A stretch of 64,000 nucleotides of DNA from Pseudomonas sp. MRSN 12121. Its GTDB lineage: Bacteria; Pseudomonadota; Gammaproteobacteria; Pseudomonadales; Pseudomonadaceae. The notes under the pieces are model-generated. The model ran no database searches and had not been told where the DNA came from. It saw only the letters and a program-made list of their open reading frames with translations. Within the stretch, counting starts at the first letter, position 1. Every line of letters begins with the position of its first letter. The translations under genes were made by a program, and so were the position numbers. This document shows, in pieces, positions 53,504 to 62,669 of the stretch. The stretch covers positions 3,495,388 to 3,559,387 of the forward strand of contig NZ_CP010892.1 in assembly GCF_000931465.1 (NCBI RefSeq), written 5' to 3'.

Positions 53504-55362
53504 GCCTGCAACCGCTGGAACGGGTTGACCACTTCGCCCTTGCCGAACGGCATGCTGCCCGGACCGCCGGCGCGTTCGATCATCGGCGTCAGCAGCAGCT
53601 TCTGCGGCCAGCGCGGCGCCTCGAAAAGTTGGTGCTGGATCATCGCCCGTGCCTCGGCGTCGAACTCGATGCTCTGCAGCAGGCCCTCCAGGACCTCGCG
53701 CAAGCTGCCCCATAGGCGGGTCGCGGGCAGTGCGTAGACCTGCGCCAGGGTGTCGATGATCGCCCGCACGTTGACCTGGATCGCCAGGGTCTGCAGCCAG
53801 AACAGCAAGTCTTCGGGACGCTGGTGGTACAGGGTGTTGGCATGGCCTTTCTTGATCCGGTACTGCGGGTCGGCCATGCCGTTGCGCGTCAGCCACGGCA
53901 CGAAGATGCGCAGCGAGTCGTGGTCGCGCAGCAACAGGCCCTGGGCCTGGCCGGCCTTCCACACCAGCACCGCGTTCTGCCCGTGGACCTCGCCGAGCAT
54001 GCCGAGGCGGAACATCCGCAGGTTGACGTCGAAGAAGCGCTGGCACAGCTCGCCGAACAGGGTCAGTACCGAGTCCGCGGTGACCGGCAACTGGCGGTAG
54101 GCCATCCATTCATCGAAGAAGTGCCGGTTGCTGCCGGGCAACGGCGTGCCCAGGGCGGCCATCGGCAACAGGCGGCAGTCCGGGTCGTCGAGCAAGGCCT
54201 GCGGGTAGCCGCGGACCATCGCCGACAGGTGCCGCGGCGCCTCGTCGAACAGCGTCGCCTCGGGCGGCATGAAGGCCCACCACTTGCTCTCGTCGCACAG
54301 GTGCAGGGTCTGCTCCAGCACCGGGTCGAGGCGCCGCACCTGGTGCAGCAGCGCTTCGCTGAGGCCGCCGTTGATCATCTTCACCGCCGGCAGGTAGCGC
54401 GAGGCGCCCAGGGAATAGATGGCCATCGGCAGCTTCAGGTAGTCGGCGCTAGGGAAGCACGGGGTCATCGAGCGCAACGACGAGGTGGCGAACACCGTCG
54501 CCTCGCTGAAGTCCAGGCGCTGGCAATCGCCACGGGCGAAGGCCGCGCCCAGTTGCGCCGGCAACACATGCTCGAACTGCCACGGGTGCACCGGCAAGGC
54601 CACATGGCTGGCGTCGATGCCGCGCTCGCGCAGCTCGGCGGCCAGGCGTTCCTGCAAGGCTTCGGGCAGCAGGTAGCGCGCCGGGTAGACCTGCGCCAGG
54701 TCCGTCACGCCTTCGCCTCCTTGCAGCAGGTCCTTGCGCACCGCCACCCAGTTCAGCGCCACCGGCTGGGCGAACTCGGCCTGGTACTGCTGGTACTCGG
54801 CCTGCAACAAGCCCTGCTTGGCCTTGGCCAGCGGGTGGTACGGGCGGTCGCGCAGCGAGGCCCACTGCTCCATGGTGCGCAGGAAGGTGGCGCCGTCCTG
54901 GGCCATCAGGTTCTGGTCATCGACCCGGTGTTCCAGGGACAAGGCGGTCTGCCAGACGCTGATATGCAGCACTTCGAGGAACAGCGTCAGGCCCTTGTCG
55001 TTGTCACCAAAACGCGGGCCCATGCCGGTGAACACCCGCTTCATGAAATCCACCGGGCCCAGCGCGCTCCAGCGCTGCTCCTGGCGCGCCAGCACCGGCG
55101 AGCCCGGGACCTTTTCCCATTGCTGGGTGATGCCTGGGCGCAGGGCGATGCTGATGAAACGCTGCTCCTGGGCATCGCAGCACCAGTCCCAGATCCGCTC
55201 GTAGGCCTCGCCGCCTTCCAGCGCCGGGGCTTCGGGGTGGGCCTGGCGCCATTGGCCGGCAGCCAGCAGCGGCAAGGGTTCGGGGCCAAAGAAATGTTCG
55301 GCCAGCAGGCAATCGATCAAGTCCTGCATCACCTGTTCGGCGGCCATGGATGTGAAGTTCAT
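53500..55362 (-). CDS. acsA: Achromobactin NIS synthetase AcsA
   Basis: A 620-residue IucA/IucC-type synthetase that condenses carboxyl groups with amines or alcohols using ATP. Motif [17 protein letters not shown] near residue 255 is the NIS active-site signature, and [20 protein letters not shown] lies at about 455. Together with AcsC and AcsD it joins citrate to ethanolamine, diaminobutyrate and 2-oxoglutarate; order by family knowledge. AGAAGGAA precedes ATG 55362. Confidence 0.93.
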   Translation of the reverse strand: MNFTSMAAEQVMQDLIDCLLAEHFFGPEPLPLLAAGQWRQAHPEAPALEGGEAYERIWDWCCDAQEQRFISIALRPGITQQWEKVPGSPVLARQEQRWSALGPVDFMKRVFTGMGPRFGDNDKGLTLFLEVLHISVWQTALSLEHRVDDQNLMAQDGATFLRTMEQWASLRDRPYHPLAKAKQGLLQAEYQQYQAEFAQPVALNWVAVRKDLLQGGEGVTDLAQVYPARYLLPEALQERLAAELRERGIDASHVALPVHPWQFEHVLPAQLGAAFARGDCQRLDFSEATVFATSSLRSMTPCFPSADYLKLPMAIYSLGASRYLPAVKMINGGLSEALLHQVRRLDPVLEQTLHLCDESKWWAFMPPEATLFDEAPRHLSAMVRGYPQALLDDPDCRLLPMAALGTPLPGSNRHFFDEWMAYRQLPVTADSVLTLFGELCQRFFDVNLRMFRLGMLGEVHGQNAVLVWKAGQAQGLLLRDHDSLRIFVPWLTRNGMADPQYRIKKGHANTLYHQRPEDLLFWLQTLAIQVNVRAIIDTLAQVYALPATRLWGSLREVLEGLLQSIEFDAEARAMIQHQLFEAPRWPQKLLLTPMIERAGGPGSMPFGKGEVVNPFQRLQA

Positions 55363-55366
55363 CGGA

Positions 55367-56140
55367 TCAGTTTCCTTCTAGAGAAAGGGTGGCCAGCCTG
55401 GCCTGGAGGGCACGGAAGGCGATGCCGCGTTCGTCGCCGAGGACAAAGGCGCGGACCCCGCGCTCGCGCCAGCGCGCCACGTCGCCCGGTTGCCGGGGAA
55501 TCGCGCAGTACGGTACGCCGGCGTGATCGGCCGCCTGCCAGGCCTCGAGCAGGGCTTGCTGCACCGGCAACTGGTCGATCTGCCAGGGCATGCCCAGGGA
55601 TTGCGAAAGGTCGGCGGCGCCTTCGAGGATCAGGTCCAGGCCCGGCACCGCGGCGATCTGCGCGGCGTTCGCCACGCCGGCGGTGCTTTCGAGCATCGCC
55701 ACCAGCATGATCTGTTCGTTGGCCTGCCCCACGTACTGCGCCAGGCTGTGCTTGCCGAAGCTGCCGGGGCGCCCGGCGTTGAGGCTGCGCTGGCCCAGCG
55801 GGTGGTACTTGCAGGCGGCGATCGCCGCCTGCAGCTGCTCGGCGGATTCGATCATCGGCAGCACGATGCCCTGGGCACCGCCGTCGAGCAGGCGCAGCAG
55901 GGTCTTCGGGTTGAGGTCGGCGACCCGCACCAGGGGCGTCAGCTCGTAGGCTTCGGCGGTGCGGATCATGTGCTCGACGGTTTCCGGGTTGATCAGCACA
56001 TGCTCCATGTCGATGATCACGAAGTCGAAGCCGGCCTCGGCGATCAGCTCGATGGCCGCCGGCGCCGGGATCGACGCGATCAGCCCGTACACCGTCTGCC
56101 CGGCGGCGAGCTTGCGTTTGAGCTGGTTGGTTCTCAGCAT
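55367..56140 (-). CDS. acsB: HpcH/HpaI aldolase-like AcsB
   Basis: A 257-residue TIM-barrel protein of the HpcH/HpaI aldolase/citrate-lyase family. Motifs FVIIDMEHVLINPETVEHMI and GIVLPMIESAEQLQAA are visible. Its role in achromobactin synthesis is not settled; it may provide citrate or its precursor. Start overlaps acsC end by 7 bp. Confidence 0.9.
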   Translation of the reverse strand: MLRTNQLKRKLAAGQTVYGLIASIPAPAAIELIAEAGFDFVIIDMEHVLINPETVEHMIRTAEAYELTPLVRVADLNPKTLLRLLDGGAQGIVLPMIESAEQLQAAIAACKYHPLGQRSLNAGRPGSFGKHSLAQYVGQANEQIMLVAMLESTAGVANAAQIAAVPGLDLILEGAADLSQSLGMPWQIDQLPVQQALLEAWQAADHAGVPYCAIPRQPGDVARWRERGVRAFVLGDERGIAFRALQARLATLSLEGN

Positions 56141-57996
56141 GCGTGCGGCCTGTAGGCGTGGAGTGGGTTGGGCACCGACTTGAAGCGCCGCTCGCCGTCG
56201 CCGAGCAGTCGGCGCTTGGTCAGTTCCTCGACTTCGTAGCTCGGCGCGAACACGTCGAACAGGCCGAAACGGTCGCGGTGCTGCGGGTGGGCGGCCTGGT
56301 AGTCGAGTATCACCTCGGCGGTCAGGCCCCAGAACCGGCCTTCGTCCAGCTGGTAGTGCTGGCGCAGGAAGATCGCCATTTCCGCCAGGCAGATGAAGAA
56401 GAAACAGTCGCAGGAGAAATCCCGCACCGCGTTGACGTCATCGGTGAGGATGAAGGAGTTGCGGTTGAGCTTGGCGTGGCTGGCCGGCAGCGGCACCAGT
56501 TGCGGCGCCAGCTCGGGCCGCGCCAGGTGCGCCGGCGAGTAGCGCACGCCGTCGTGGAAGTCTTTCAGGGCGATCCGTTGCGGCCAGCCCTGCTTGACGA
56601 TCAGCACGATGTTCTGGCCGTGGGACTCCATGCCGATGCCTTCGGCGTAGAGCATGTGGATGATCGGCGGCACCGTCACCTGCAGCAGCTGGCGGGTCCA
56701 GGCCTCGAGGCCGTACTGGCGGATCCAGGCGTCGATGAACGGCTGCTGCGGGCCAGAGCCGTAGCGGTTCTCGACATGGCTCAGGCCGTTGAACGGCACG
56801 GCCTGTTCGTCCGCCTTCAGGTAGTGGTGGATGCTCTCGCGCCAGATCGCCCCCAGGGTGCCGTAGGTTTGCGGGCCGCGGGACTCGGGCAGGTGCTGGT
56901 AGTCGAAGCTGACCCCGGCCACCTCGCCGAGGATCACGAAATCCAGCTGGCGCGCGGTGCTGTCGCTGGCGATCAGCTGTTGCAGCCAGTCGGTGATGAT
57001 CGGCCCGTTGAGCACCGTGTGCCGCGCCAGGATGCGGGTGCTGGAAGTGTTGGTCATGCTCATGGCCAGCTTGACGTAGGGCCGTTCCCGGGCCGTGGCG
57101 TTGGCCAGGGTGCGGATCGACTGCTGGGCCTTGTACTGGTCGTCCGAGGTGCCGAGGTAGATCAGCTCGCCGCTGAGCAACTCCGGGTAGAAGCTCGGCA
57201 CTATGACCTTTTCCCACTGCCAGGGGTGGACCGGCAGCAGTTGGTAATCGTCCAGCGCCCTGCCCTGGCTGGCCAGTTGCTGCTCGACCTGCTGCCAGCG
57301 CGCGGCGCCCAGTTCCTGCTGGATAAAAGCCGGGAAGTCGAGGTTGCGTGAATGGTTGAGCGCCGCGCGATTACGCGCCACCGCCAGCCAGACCACGGCG
57401 ATCGGCGTGGCGAACTCGGGGCCGTAGGCCTGGTTGTCGGCCAGGGAAAAACCGATCCGCGACTTGTAGCAGGGGTGATAGCTGTGGGCGTCCATGAAGT
57501 GCTGCTCGAGGGCGTCCACGTCCAGTTCGTGGGCCGGCCCGGCGGCCTGGTAGCCCTGGCTGCGGGCCTGCAGGTCGTTGAGCCGGGTCTGTTGCAGTTC
57601 GAGGATGAAGCGCTCCAGGTGCGGGCTGTCGCGGTAGTCGCCGAGCAGCTCGGCCAGGGCCTGGTGCAGGTCCGGCACGCTGTGCCGGCCGTGGCTGTCG
57701 ACCCGTTCCAGGCTCGCGCAATCCAGGCGGATCAGCGCGAAGCTGGCGCTGAGCAGGCCGTTGCAACGGTACTCCACCCGCTCCCGGGCGCCATCGACGC
57801 CCGGCACCACGAAGCGGTGCAGGCCGTGTTCCAGCGGTGTGCTGGCGAATTCCAGCACGCCTTCGTACAGCAGGGTCTGCAACAGCTGGCCGACCACCCG
57901 CTGCTGCACTTTTTCGTCGATCCGCGGATCGACCGTGGCCAGCCAGGCGCCGGAGGCGGTGCCGCTGCTGGAGGTTGCCGGGGTTGCAGTCGCCAT
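56134..57996 (-). CDS. acsC: Achromobactin NIS synthetase AcsC
   Basis: A 620-residue IucA/IucC synthetase. Active-site motif LLPVHPWQWEKVIVPSF is near residue 245, and ESHGQNIVLIVKQGWPQRIA near 450. ATG 57996 is 7 bases after GAAGG; the earlier ATG 58002 sits directly on it. Sits between yhcA (18-bp gap) and acsB. Confidence 0.93.
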   Translation of the reverse strand: MATATPATSSSGTASGAWLATVDPRIDEKVQQRVVGQLLQTLLYEGVLEFASTPLEHGLHRFVVPGVDGARERVEYRCNGLLSASFALIRLDCASLERVDSHGRHSVPDLHQALAELLGDYRDSPHLERFILELQQTRLNDLQARSQGYQAAGPAHELDVDALEQHFMDAHSYHPCYKSRIGFSLADNQAYGPEFATPIAVVWLAVARNRAALNHSRNLDFPAFIQQELGAARWQQVEQQLASQGRALDDYQLLPVHPWQWEKVIVPSFYPELLSGELIYLGTSDDQYKAQQSIRTLANATARERPYVKLAMSMTNTSSTRILARHTVLNGPIITDWLQQLIASDSTARQLDFVILGEVAGVSFDYQHLPESRGPQTYGTLGAIWRESIHHYLKADEQAVPFNGLSHVENRYGSGPQQPFIDAWIRQYGLEAWTRQLLQVTVPPIIHMLYAEGIGMESHGQNIVLIVKQGWPQRIALKDFHDGVRYSPAHLARPELAPQLVPLPASHAKLNRNSFILTDDVNAVRDFSCDCFFFICLAEMAIFLRQHYQLDEGRFWGLTAEVILDYQAAHPQHRDRFGLFDVFAPSYEVEELTKRRLLGDGERRFKSVPNPLHAYRPHAC

Positions 57997-58014
57997 GTTC
58001 ATACCTTCAAAGGA

Positions 58015-59427
58015 TTAACGGTGTTCGAGCGCGCCGGGCAGGGCCTCGGCGCGCTCGTCGGAAAGGGGAAAACGCCAGGCGCAGGGCAGCGCCAGCAGCA
58101 CCAGCACGCCGGTGACCACGAACACTTCGCTGATCGCCAGCGACAGGCCCGCCTGCGGGCCCGGGCCGCCTGCGGCGTGACGGAACTCCAGCCACAGCGA
58201 GGCGATGACGATGGCCAGCGACGACACCAGGCGCCGCGAGATGTTGTTCATCGCCGCGCCCTGGGTGACCATCGGTTCGGGCAAGGCATTGAGCCCGGCG
58301 GTGGTCACCGGCATGTAGGACAGGCCCAGGCCGGCGCCGCGCAGCATCATCAGGGCGAACACCAGGCCGATCCCGGCGCTGGCCGGGAACAGGCCCAGGG
58401 CCAGGGTCGAGAGCCCGGTCAGCAGCAAGCCGATCGACACCACCCGGCGCGGCCCGTGGCGGTCCAGGGCGCTGCCACCGAGGCGCCCGAACAGGCTGGC
58501 GAACACCGCGGTGCACAGCAGCGCCAGGCCGGTCCACAGCGGGCTGTAGCCGAGCACCGTCTGCACCAGCAGCGGCAGCAGCACCAGGCACTCGAACATG
58601 CCCACCGACTGCACCACGGCGATGATCACGCTCAGGCGATAACCGCGCAGGGCGAAGATCCGCAGGTTGAGCAGCGGCGCCTCGCGGCGCAGTTCCAGGC
58701 GCACGAAGGCCACCAGGCACAGCAGCGCCGCCAGTAACATGCCGAGGTTCACAGGATCCGCCAGGGCGGCGGCATGGCGCAGGCGGCTGATGGCGACCAT
58801 CAGCAGGCCGATGCCCGAGGCGATCAACAGGTAGCCGGCCAGGTCGAACGGCTTGCGCTCGACCGGCTCCGAGGGCGGCAGGATCGCCAGCCCCATCAGC
58901 AGCGCAAGCACGCCGACCGGCACGTTCATCAGGAACAGCGAACGCCAGCTGAACCACTCCAGCAGCAGGCTGCCGCACAGCGGCCCCACGGCCGGCGCGA
59001 GCATCACCGCGGCGCCCCACAGGCCGGTGACCCGGCCGCGCTCGTGCTTGGCGTACACGGCGAAGATGATCGCCAGCGACAGCGGGATCATCAGCCCGCT
59101 GGCGATGCCCTGCAGCACCCGCGCGGCGATCACCAGGGCGATGGAGTCGGCCAGGGCGCCGAGCAAGGAGCCGGCCACGAACAGCGCCACGCCCCACAGG
59201 TACAGCGGCCGCCGCCCCAGGCGCTGGCTGAGGAAGCTGGTCAGGGGCATGGTCATGCCCATGCTGGTCATGAACGCCGCGACTATCCAGGTGGCCATCA
59301 GCGGGCCGATGGCGAACGCCTGCATGAAGGCCGGCAGCGCCGGGTTCAACGAGCTGTTGTTGAGGCTCACGGTCAGGGTGCCCAGCAGCACATTGACCAC
59401 CACCCAGCTACGTGGCGCCTGGATCAC
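58015..59427 (-). CDS. yhcA: MFS exporter YhcA
   Basis: A 470-residue major facilitator, 14-segment DHA2-type. It has a GTG start at 59427 overlapping the acsE stop, with AGGAG 8 bases upstream. The loop LSQRLGRRPLYLWG is the family motif A. Position in the operon suggests achromobactin export. Confidence 0.88.
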   Translation of the reverse strand: MIQAPRSWVVVNVLLGTLTVSLNNSSLNPALPAFMQAFAIGPLMATWIVAAFMTSMGMTMPLTSFLSQRLGRRPLYLWGVALFVAGSLLGALADSIALVIAARVLQGIASGLMIPLSLAIIFAVYAKHERGRVTGLWGAAVMLAPAVGPLCGSLLLEWFSWRSLFLMNVPVGVLALLMGLAILPPSEPVERKPFDLAGYLLIASGIGLLMVAISRLRHAAALADPVNLGMLLAALLCLVAFVRLELRREAPLLNLRIFALRGYRLSVIIAVVQSVGMFECLVLLPLLVQTVLGYSPLWTGLALLCTAVFASLFGRLGGSALDRHGPRRVVSIGLLLTGLSTLALGLFPASAGIGLVFALMMLRGAGLGLSYMPVTTAGLNALPEPMVTQGAAMNNISRRLVSSLAIVIASLWLEFRHAAGGPGPQAGLSLAISEVFVVTGVLVLLALPCAWRFPLSDERAEALPGALEHR

Positions 59428-60644
59428 TGCGACGCTCCTGCGAGCAACTCGCCCTGGCGCAGGAAGTGCTGCACCGGCCGCGGGTGGCAGAGGAAGTCGG
59501 CGTGGGAGATGTTGTAGCCGTAGGCCCCCGCCATGGGCAGCACCAGCAGGTCGCCGACTGCCACGCCCTTGAGCGGCTGGGCCCGGCTGAGCACATCCTT
59601 GGGCGTGCACAACTGGCCGACCACGGTCCAGGCCTGCTCCGGCGCATGGGCATCGCGCGGGCCGCGCGGCAGGTGGATCAGCGGATGGTCGTGGCTCTGC
59701 GCCGCCGGCAGGCGGAACTGGTGGGTGCCGCCGCGGCACACCAGGAAATGCTCGCCGTGGCTGGTCTTGGTATCCAGCACCTCGATCACGTAGTAGCCGC
59801 AGAAGGCGCTGATAAAACGCCCGGGTTCGAAGCGCAGGACCGGCGCGCCGGCGCCCTGCTCCGCCAGCCGCCGCTCCAGGTGGCGGCACAGGCGCTGCCA
59901 GTCGAATTGCCGGCCGCCGAGGTAGTCGACGCCGATGCCGCCGCCGACATTCAGGTGGGTCAGCTCTTCGGGGTGCGCGGCCAGGGCCCGCCAGTGCGTC
60001 CAGCGTTGCAGGTAGAAATCCAGCAGTTGCTCATGGCGCTCCACCGAGTGCTGGTGGGACATGGCGTGCACGTGGAAGCCCTTGAGGCGCAGGTGGCTGG
60101 CGCGCTCGACCCTGTGCACGGCCTCGGCCAGGTCCGCCTCGTCGATGCCGAACGGCGTGGCCGTGCCGGCCATGGCCAGGCGGCTCGACTGGTTCTGCGG
60201 CAACTGCGGGTTGATGCGGATGAACACCGCCTGCACCCTGCCCGCCTCCACGGCCAGGCGTTGCAGGCGCTCGATCTCGTTGAGGCTTTCCAGGTGCACC
60301 GCTTCCACCTGCCGGGCCAGGGCTGCGCGCAGGTCGGAATCGAGCTTGCCGGGCCCGGAAAACACATAGGGCTTGCGCGTCGGGCAGGCCATCACCCGCT
60401 CGATCTCGCCGCCCGAGGAAATCTCGAAGCCACTGACCAGCGGCGCCAGCGCGGCCAGCACCGGCGCTTCGCTGTTGGCCTTGATCGCGTAATACAGCTC
60501 GACCCCGGCCGGCAACGCCGCCATCACCTGGCGCACATGGGCCTGCAAGGCATCGAGGTCGTAGATGAAGGCGGCCAGCGGATCGGCGCTGCCGGCCCGG
60601 GCCTGGTCGATGGCGCTCAGCAGCGCCGCGGACAACTCAGCCAT
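59424..60644 (-). CDS. acsE: PLP-dependent decarboxylase AcsE
   Basis: A 406-residue fold-type III (alanine racemase-like/DAP decarboxylase) enzyme. PLP lysine in ELYYAIKANSE and GGEIERVM and HLNVGGGIGVDYLGG are visible. It makes the ethanolamine part of achromobactin by decarboxylation of serine or its citryl ester. Overlaps acsD by 8 bp and yhcA by 4 bp. Confidence 0.92.
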   Translation of the reverse strand: MAELSAALLSAIDQARAGSADPLAAFIYDLDALQAHVRQVMAALPAGVELYYAIKANSEAPVLAALAPLVSGFEISSGGEIERVMACPTRKPYVFSGPGKLDSDLRAALARQVEAVHLESLNEIERLQRLAVEAGRVQAVFIRINPQLPQNQSSRLAMAGTATPFGIDEADLAEAVHRVERASHLRLKGFHVHAMSHQHSVERHEQLLDFYLQRWTHWRALAAHPEELTHLNVGGGIGVDYLGGRQFDWQRLCRHLERRLAEQGAGAPVLRFEPGRFISAFCGYYVIEVLDTKTSHGEHFLVCRGGTHQFRLPAAQSHDHPLIHLPRGPRDAHAPEQAWTVVGQLCTPKDVLSRAQPLKGVAVGDLLVLPMAGAYGYNISHADFLCHPRPVQHFLRQGELLAGASQ

Positions 60645-62436
60645 AACGGGCCTCCTCGCTCCACGGCGAACACAGGCTGACGTAGCCGGCCTGGCGATCG
60701 GCCTTGGCCGCCAGGCGCACCTTGAGGTTGGTCTTGCAGGCGATCGGCTGGCCGGCGATCAGCGCGTCCAGCTCCGGCGCCGGGCGCACCAGCTCGTCGC
60801 GGATCTGCCGCAGCTGGCGCTCGACCCGCCGCCACATGGCCGGCGCCAGGTGCGGGCGCTCCCAGCTCAGGGCCAGCACCGCCTCGGACAGGTTGTTGAT
60901 CAGCAGGCAATAGGTGATGCGGCTCCAGCCCTGCGCCCGGGAATACAGCAGCGACTGGCGCACCCGCGGGTGCAGGCCGACCTCGATCTGCGCCATGCCC
61001 AGCTCGTCGGTGAGCTTGACCCCCTCGAAATCCCGCAGCAGCAGCTGTTGCGGCTGGCCCCGGTCGTGGATCAGCACGCTGTTCTGCAAGTGCGGCTCCA
61101 TCACCACGCCGTGGTTGAAGAACAGCGCCAGCACCGGCCGCAGCAGCAGCGCCTGGTAGCGGTCGAACCACTCGATCAGTTGCTCGTCGGCCAGCTCGCG
61201 GGCGTTGAAGCCTTGCAGGAAGTCATGCACCAGCGGCCGCGAATGGATGTCGCGGGCGAACAGGGTGCCGGCCATCACGCTGCGCTCGGCGCCGGCGCGG
61301 CGGCAGAAGTTTTCCCGCAGGATCGCCCCGGTCTGTTCGCGGAACCAGTGCGCGTCGGCTTCGCTGGCCTGGGCCGGGGCCCAGCTCATGGAACCCGGCT
61401 CGGCCACTGCCGACAGGCCGCCGAGGGTCGCGGCCTGGGTCTGCTGCAGGCGCTGGAACAGCTGGTCGATGATCAGCGTGCTCTCCAGCTCGTACCAGGC
61501 GTTCTTGCGCACGCAATTGGTGATGCGCACGTTCAGCGAGCCCTTGATGAAAAAGTCATGGTCCTCGATGTACCAGGTGCGCATCGAGGCGGTCGGGCTG
61601 GCGAGCGGCCCGGTGGCGCCGTGGTCGACCACTTCGCCCTGATCCAGCAGGCGCTGCACGCGGCGGTCCTGCATGAACAGCTCGGCCTGCACCGGGTGCA
61701 TGCAGATCATCGCGCGGTCCGGGCGGGCCCGGCGCTGGTCGGCGAAACCGGCCATGACCTGGGCTTCGCTGAGGCCGTTGGCGGTCACGCGCAAGCCCTG
61801 GCGCGGCACTTCGAACAGGTGCAGCGCGGTGCGCGCCTGGAACTCCGGGGCGTAGGTTTCCTGGGCCAGGTGCGCCGGCCACAACCGCGCCTTGGGCGCC
61901 GGGTGGTTGGGGTGGCCGAACCACAGGCCCTGTTCGCTGGCCAGGTAGCCGCTGAGCGGCGCCGGGCCCTGGCCGTCCATGTTGTGCGCGACGATCGCCG
62001 CGGTCAGCGACTGGCTTTGCAGCACCTGGTCCAGCAGCTCGTCGTTGCTGGCCCGGGTCATGTGCTCGCAGGCGCCGAGCAACTGCTCGACGAACTCGGC
62101 GAAGGCCAGGCAACGCCAGCTTTCGCCTTCACGCCGGGCGTACACATCCGACAGGTAGCGGTGGCTGCCCAGGTGGTCACGGCGGTCGACCATGACGAAG
62201 AACTGCTGCCGGTTGGGCAGCTCGATGGTCAGCGGGATGCCCTTCCATTCCAGGCCGTCCAGGTAGCTGCCGGGAGGAATGCCCTGCATCTCTTTCGGCC
62301 AGTGATAGCCGAGGCAGTTTTCCGGCAGGGCGAACTCCTTGATCAGGCAATTGAGCAAGGCTCTTGTGGTTGCCAGTTCGCTGACCATCTTCGATAAAAC
62401 ATGTTTCGACAACATATCGCGCTCTGAATAGTTCAT
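60637..62436 (-). CDS. acsD: Achromobactin NIS synthetase AcsD
   Basis: A 599-residue IucA/IucC synthetase; AcsD performs the first step, joining citrate and L-serine (or ethanolamine). The NIS signature reads MICMHPVQAELFMQD near residue 250, with HPVQ in place of HPWQ. ATG 62436 has GGAG 8 bases upstream; the ATG at 62457 is possible but lacks one. A 233-bp gap separates it from acsF. Confidence 0.92.
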   Translation of the reverse strand: MNYSERDMLSKHVLSKMVSELATTRALLNCLIKEFALPENCLGYHWPKEMQGIPPGSYLDGLEWKGIPLTIELPNRQQFFVMVDRRDHLGSHRYLSDVYARREGESWRCLAFAEFVEQLLGACEHMTRASNDELLDQVLQSQSLTAAIVAHNMDGQGPAPLSGYLASEQGLWFGHPNHPAPKARLWPAHLAQETYAPEFQARTALHLFEVPRQGLRVTANGLSEAQVMAGFADQRRARPDRAMICMHPVQAELFMQDRRVQRLLDQGEVVDHGATGPLASPTASMRTWYIEDHDFFIKGSLNVRITNCVRKNAWYELESTLIIDQLFQRLQQTQAATLGGLSAVAEPGSMSWAPAQASEADAHWFREQTGAILRENFCRRAGAERSVMAGTLFARDIHSRPLVHDFLQGFNARELADEQLIEWFDRYQALLLRPVLALFFNHGVVMEPHLQNSVLIHDRGQPQQLLLRDFEGVKLTDELGMAQIEVGLHPRVRQSLLYSRAQGWSRITYCLLINNLSEAVLALSWERPHLAPAMWRRVERQLRQIRDELVRPAPELDALIAGQPIACKTNLKVRLAAKADRQAGYVSLCSPWSEEARYG

Positions 62437-62602
62437 AAAAGGCTCCACAGTAGCCATGCGATACTGGCCACGTTATGTCGCGACAAAGAGTTAGTTGCTT
62501 GCCAGCCACTTCCAACAGCCGACAAGTACCCGCCAGGCGACACTCGCCCGTTTGCACTTGCAATAAAAAAACCGTGACCCGAAGTTGTTATGAGTCGCTG
62601 GC

Positions 62603-62626
62603 AAAGTGTGAAAAACGACACACTTT
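62603..62626. other. Hairpin in the acsF-acsD gap
   Basis: AAAGTGTG, loop AAAAACGA, CACACTTT forms an 8-bp stem. It may stabilise or process the transcript or bind a regulator; no run of T follows. No Fur box or clear second promoter was found in 62437-62669. Confidence 0.4.
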
Positions 62627-62669
62627 CATGGGCACGCCCGACACTCGCCTACTTCCCGGCCAGCCCACT

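Noticed and set aside
62437..62669. Fur box or second promoter between acsF and acsD
   Set aside because: No sequence close to the 19-bp Fur consensus seen; only a hairpin remains.
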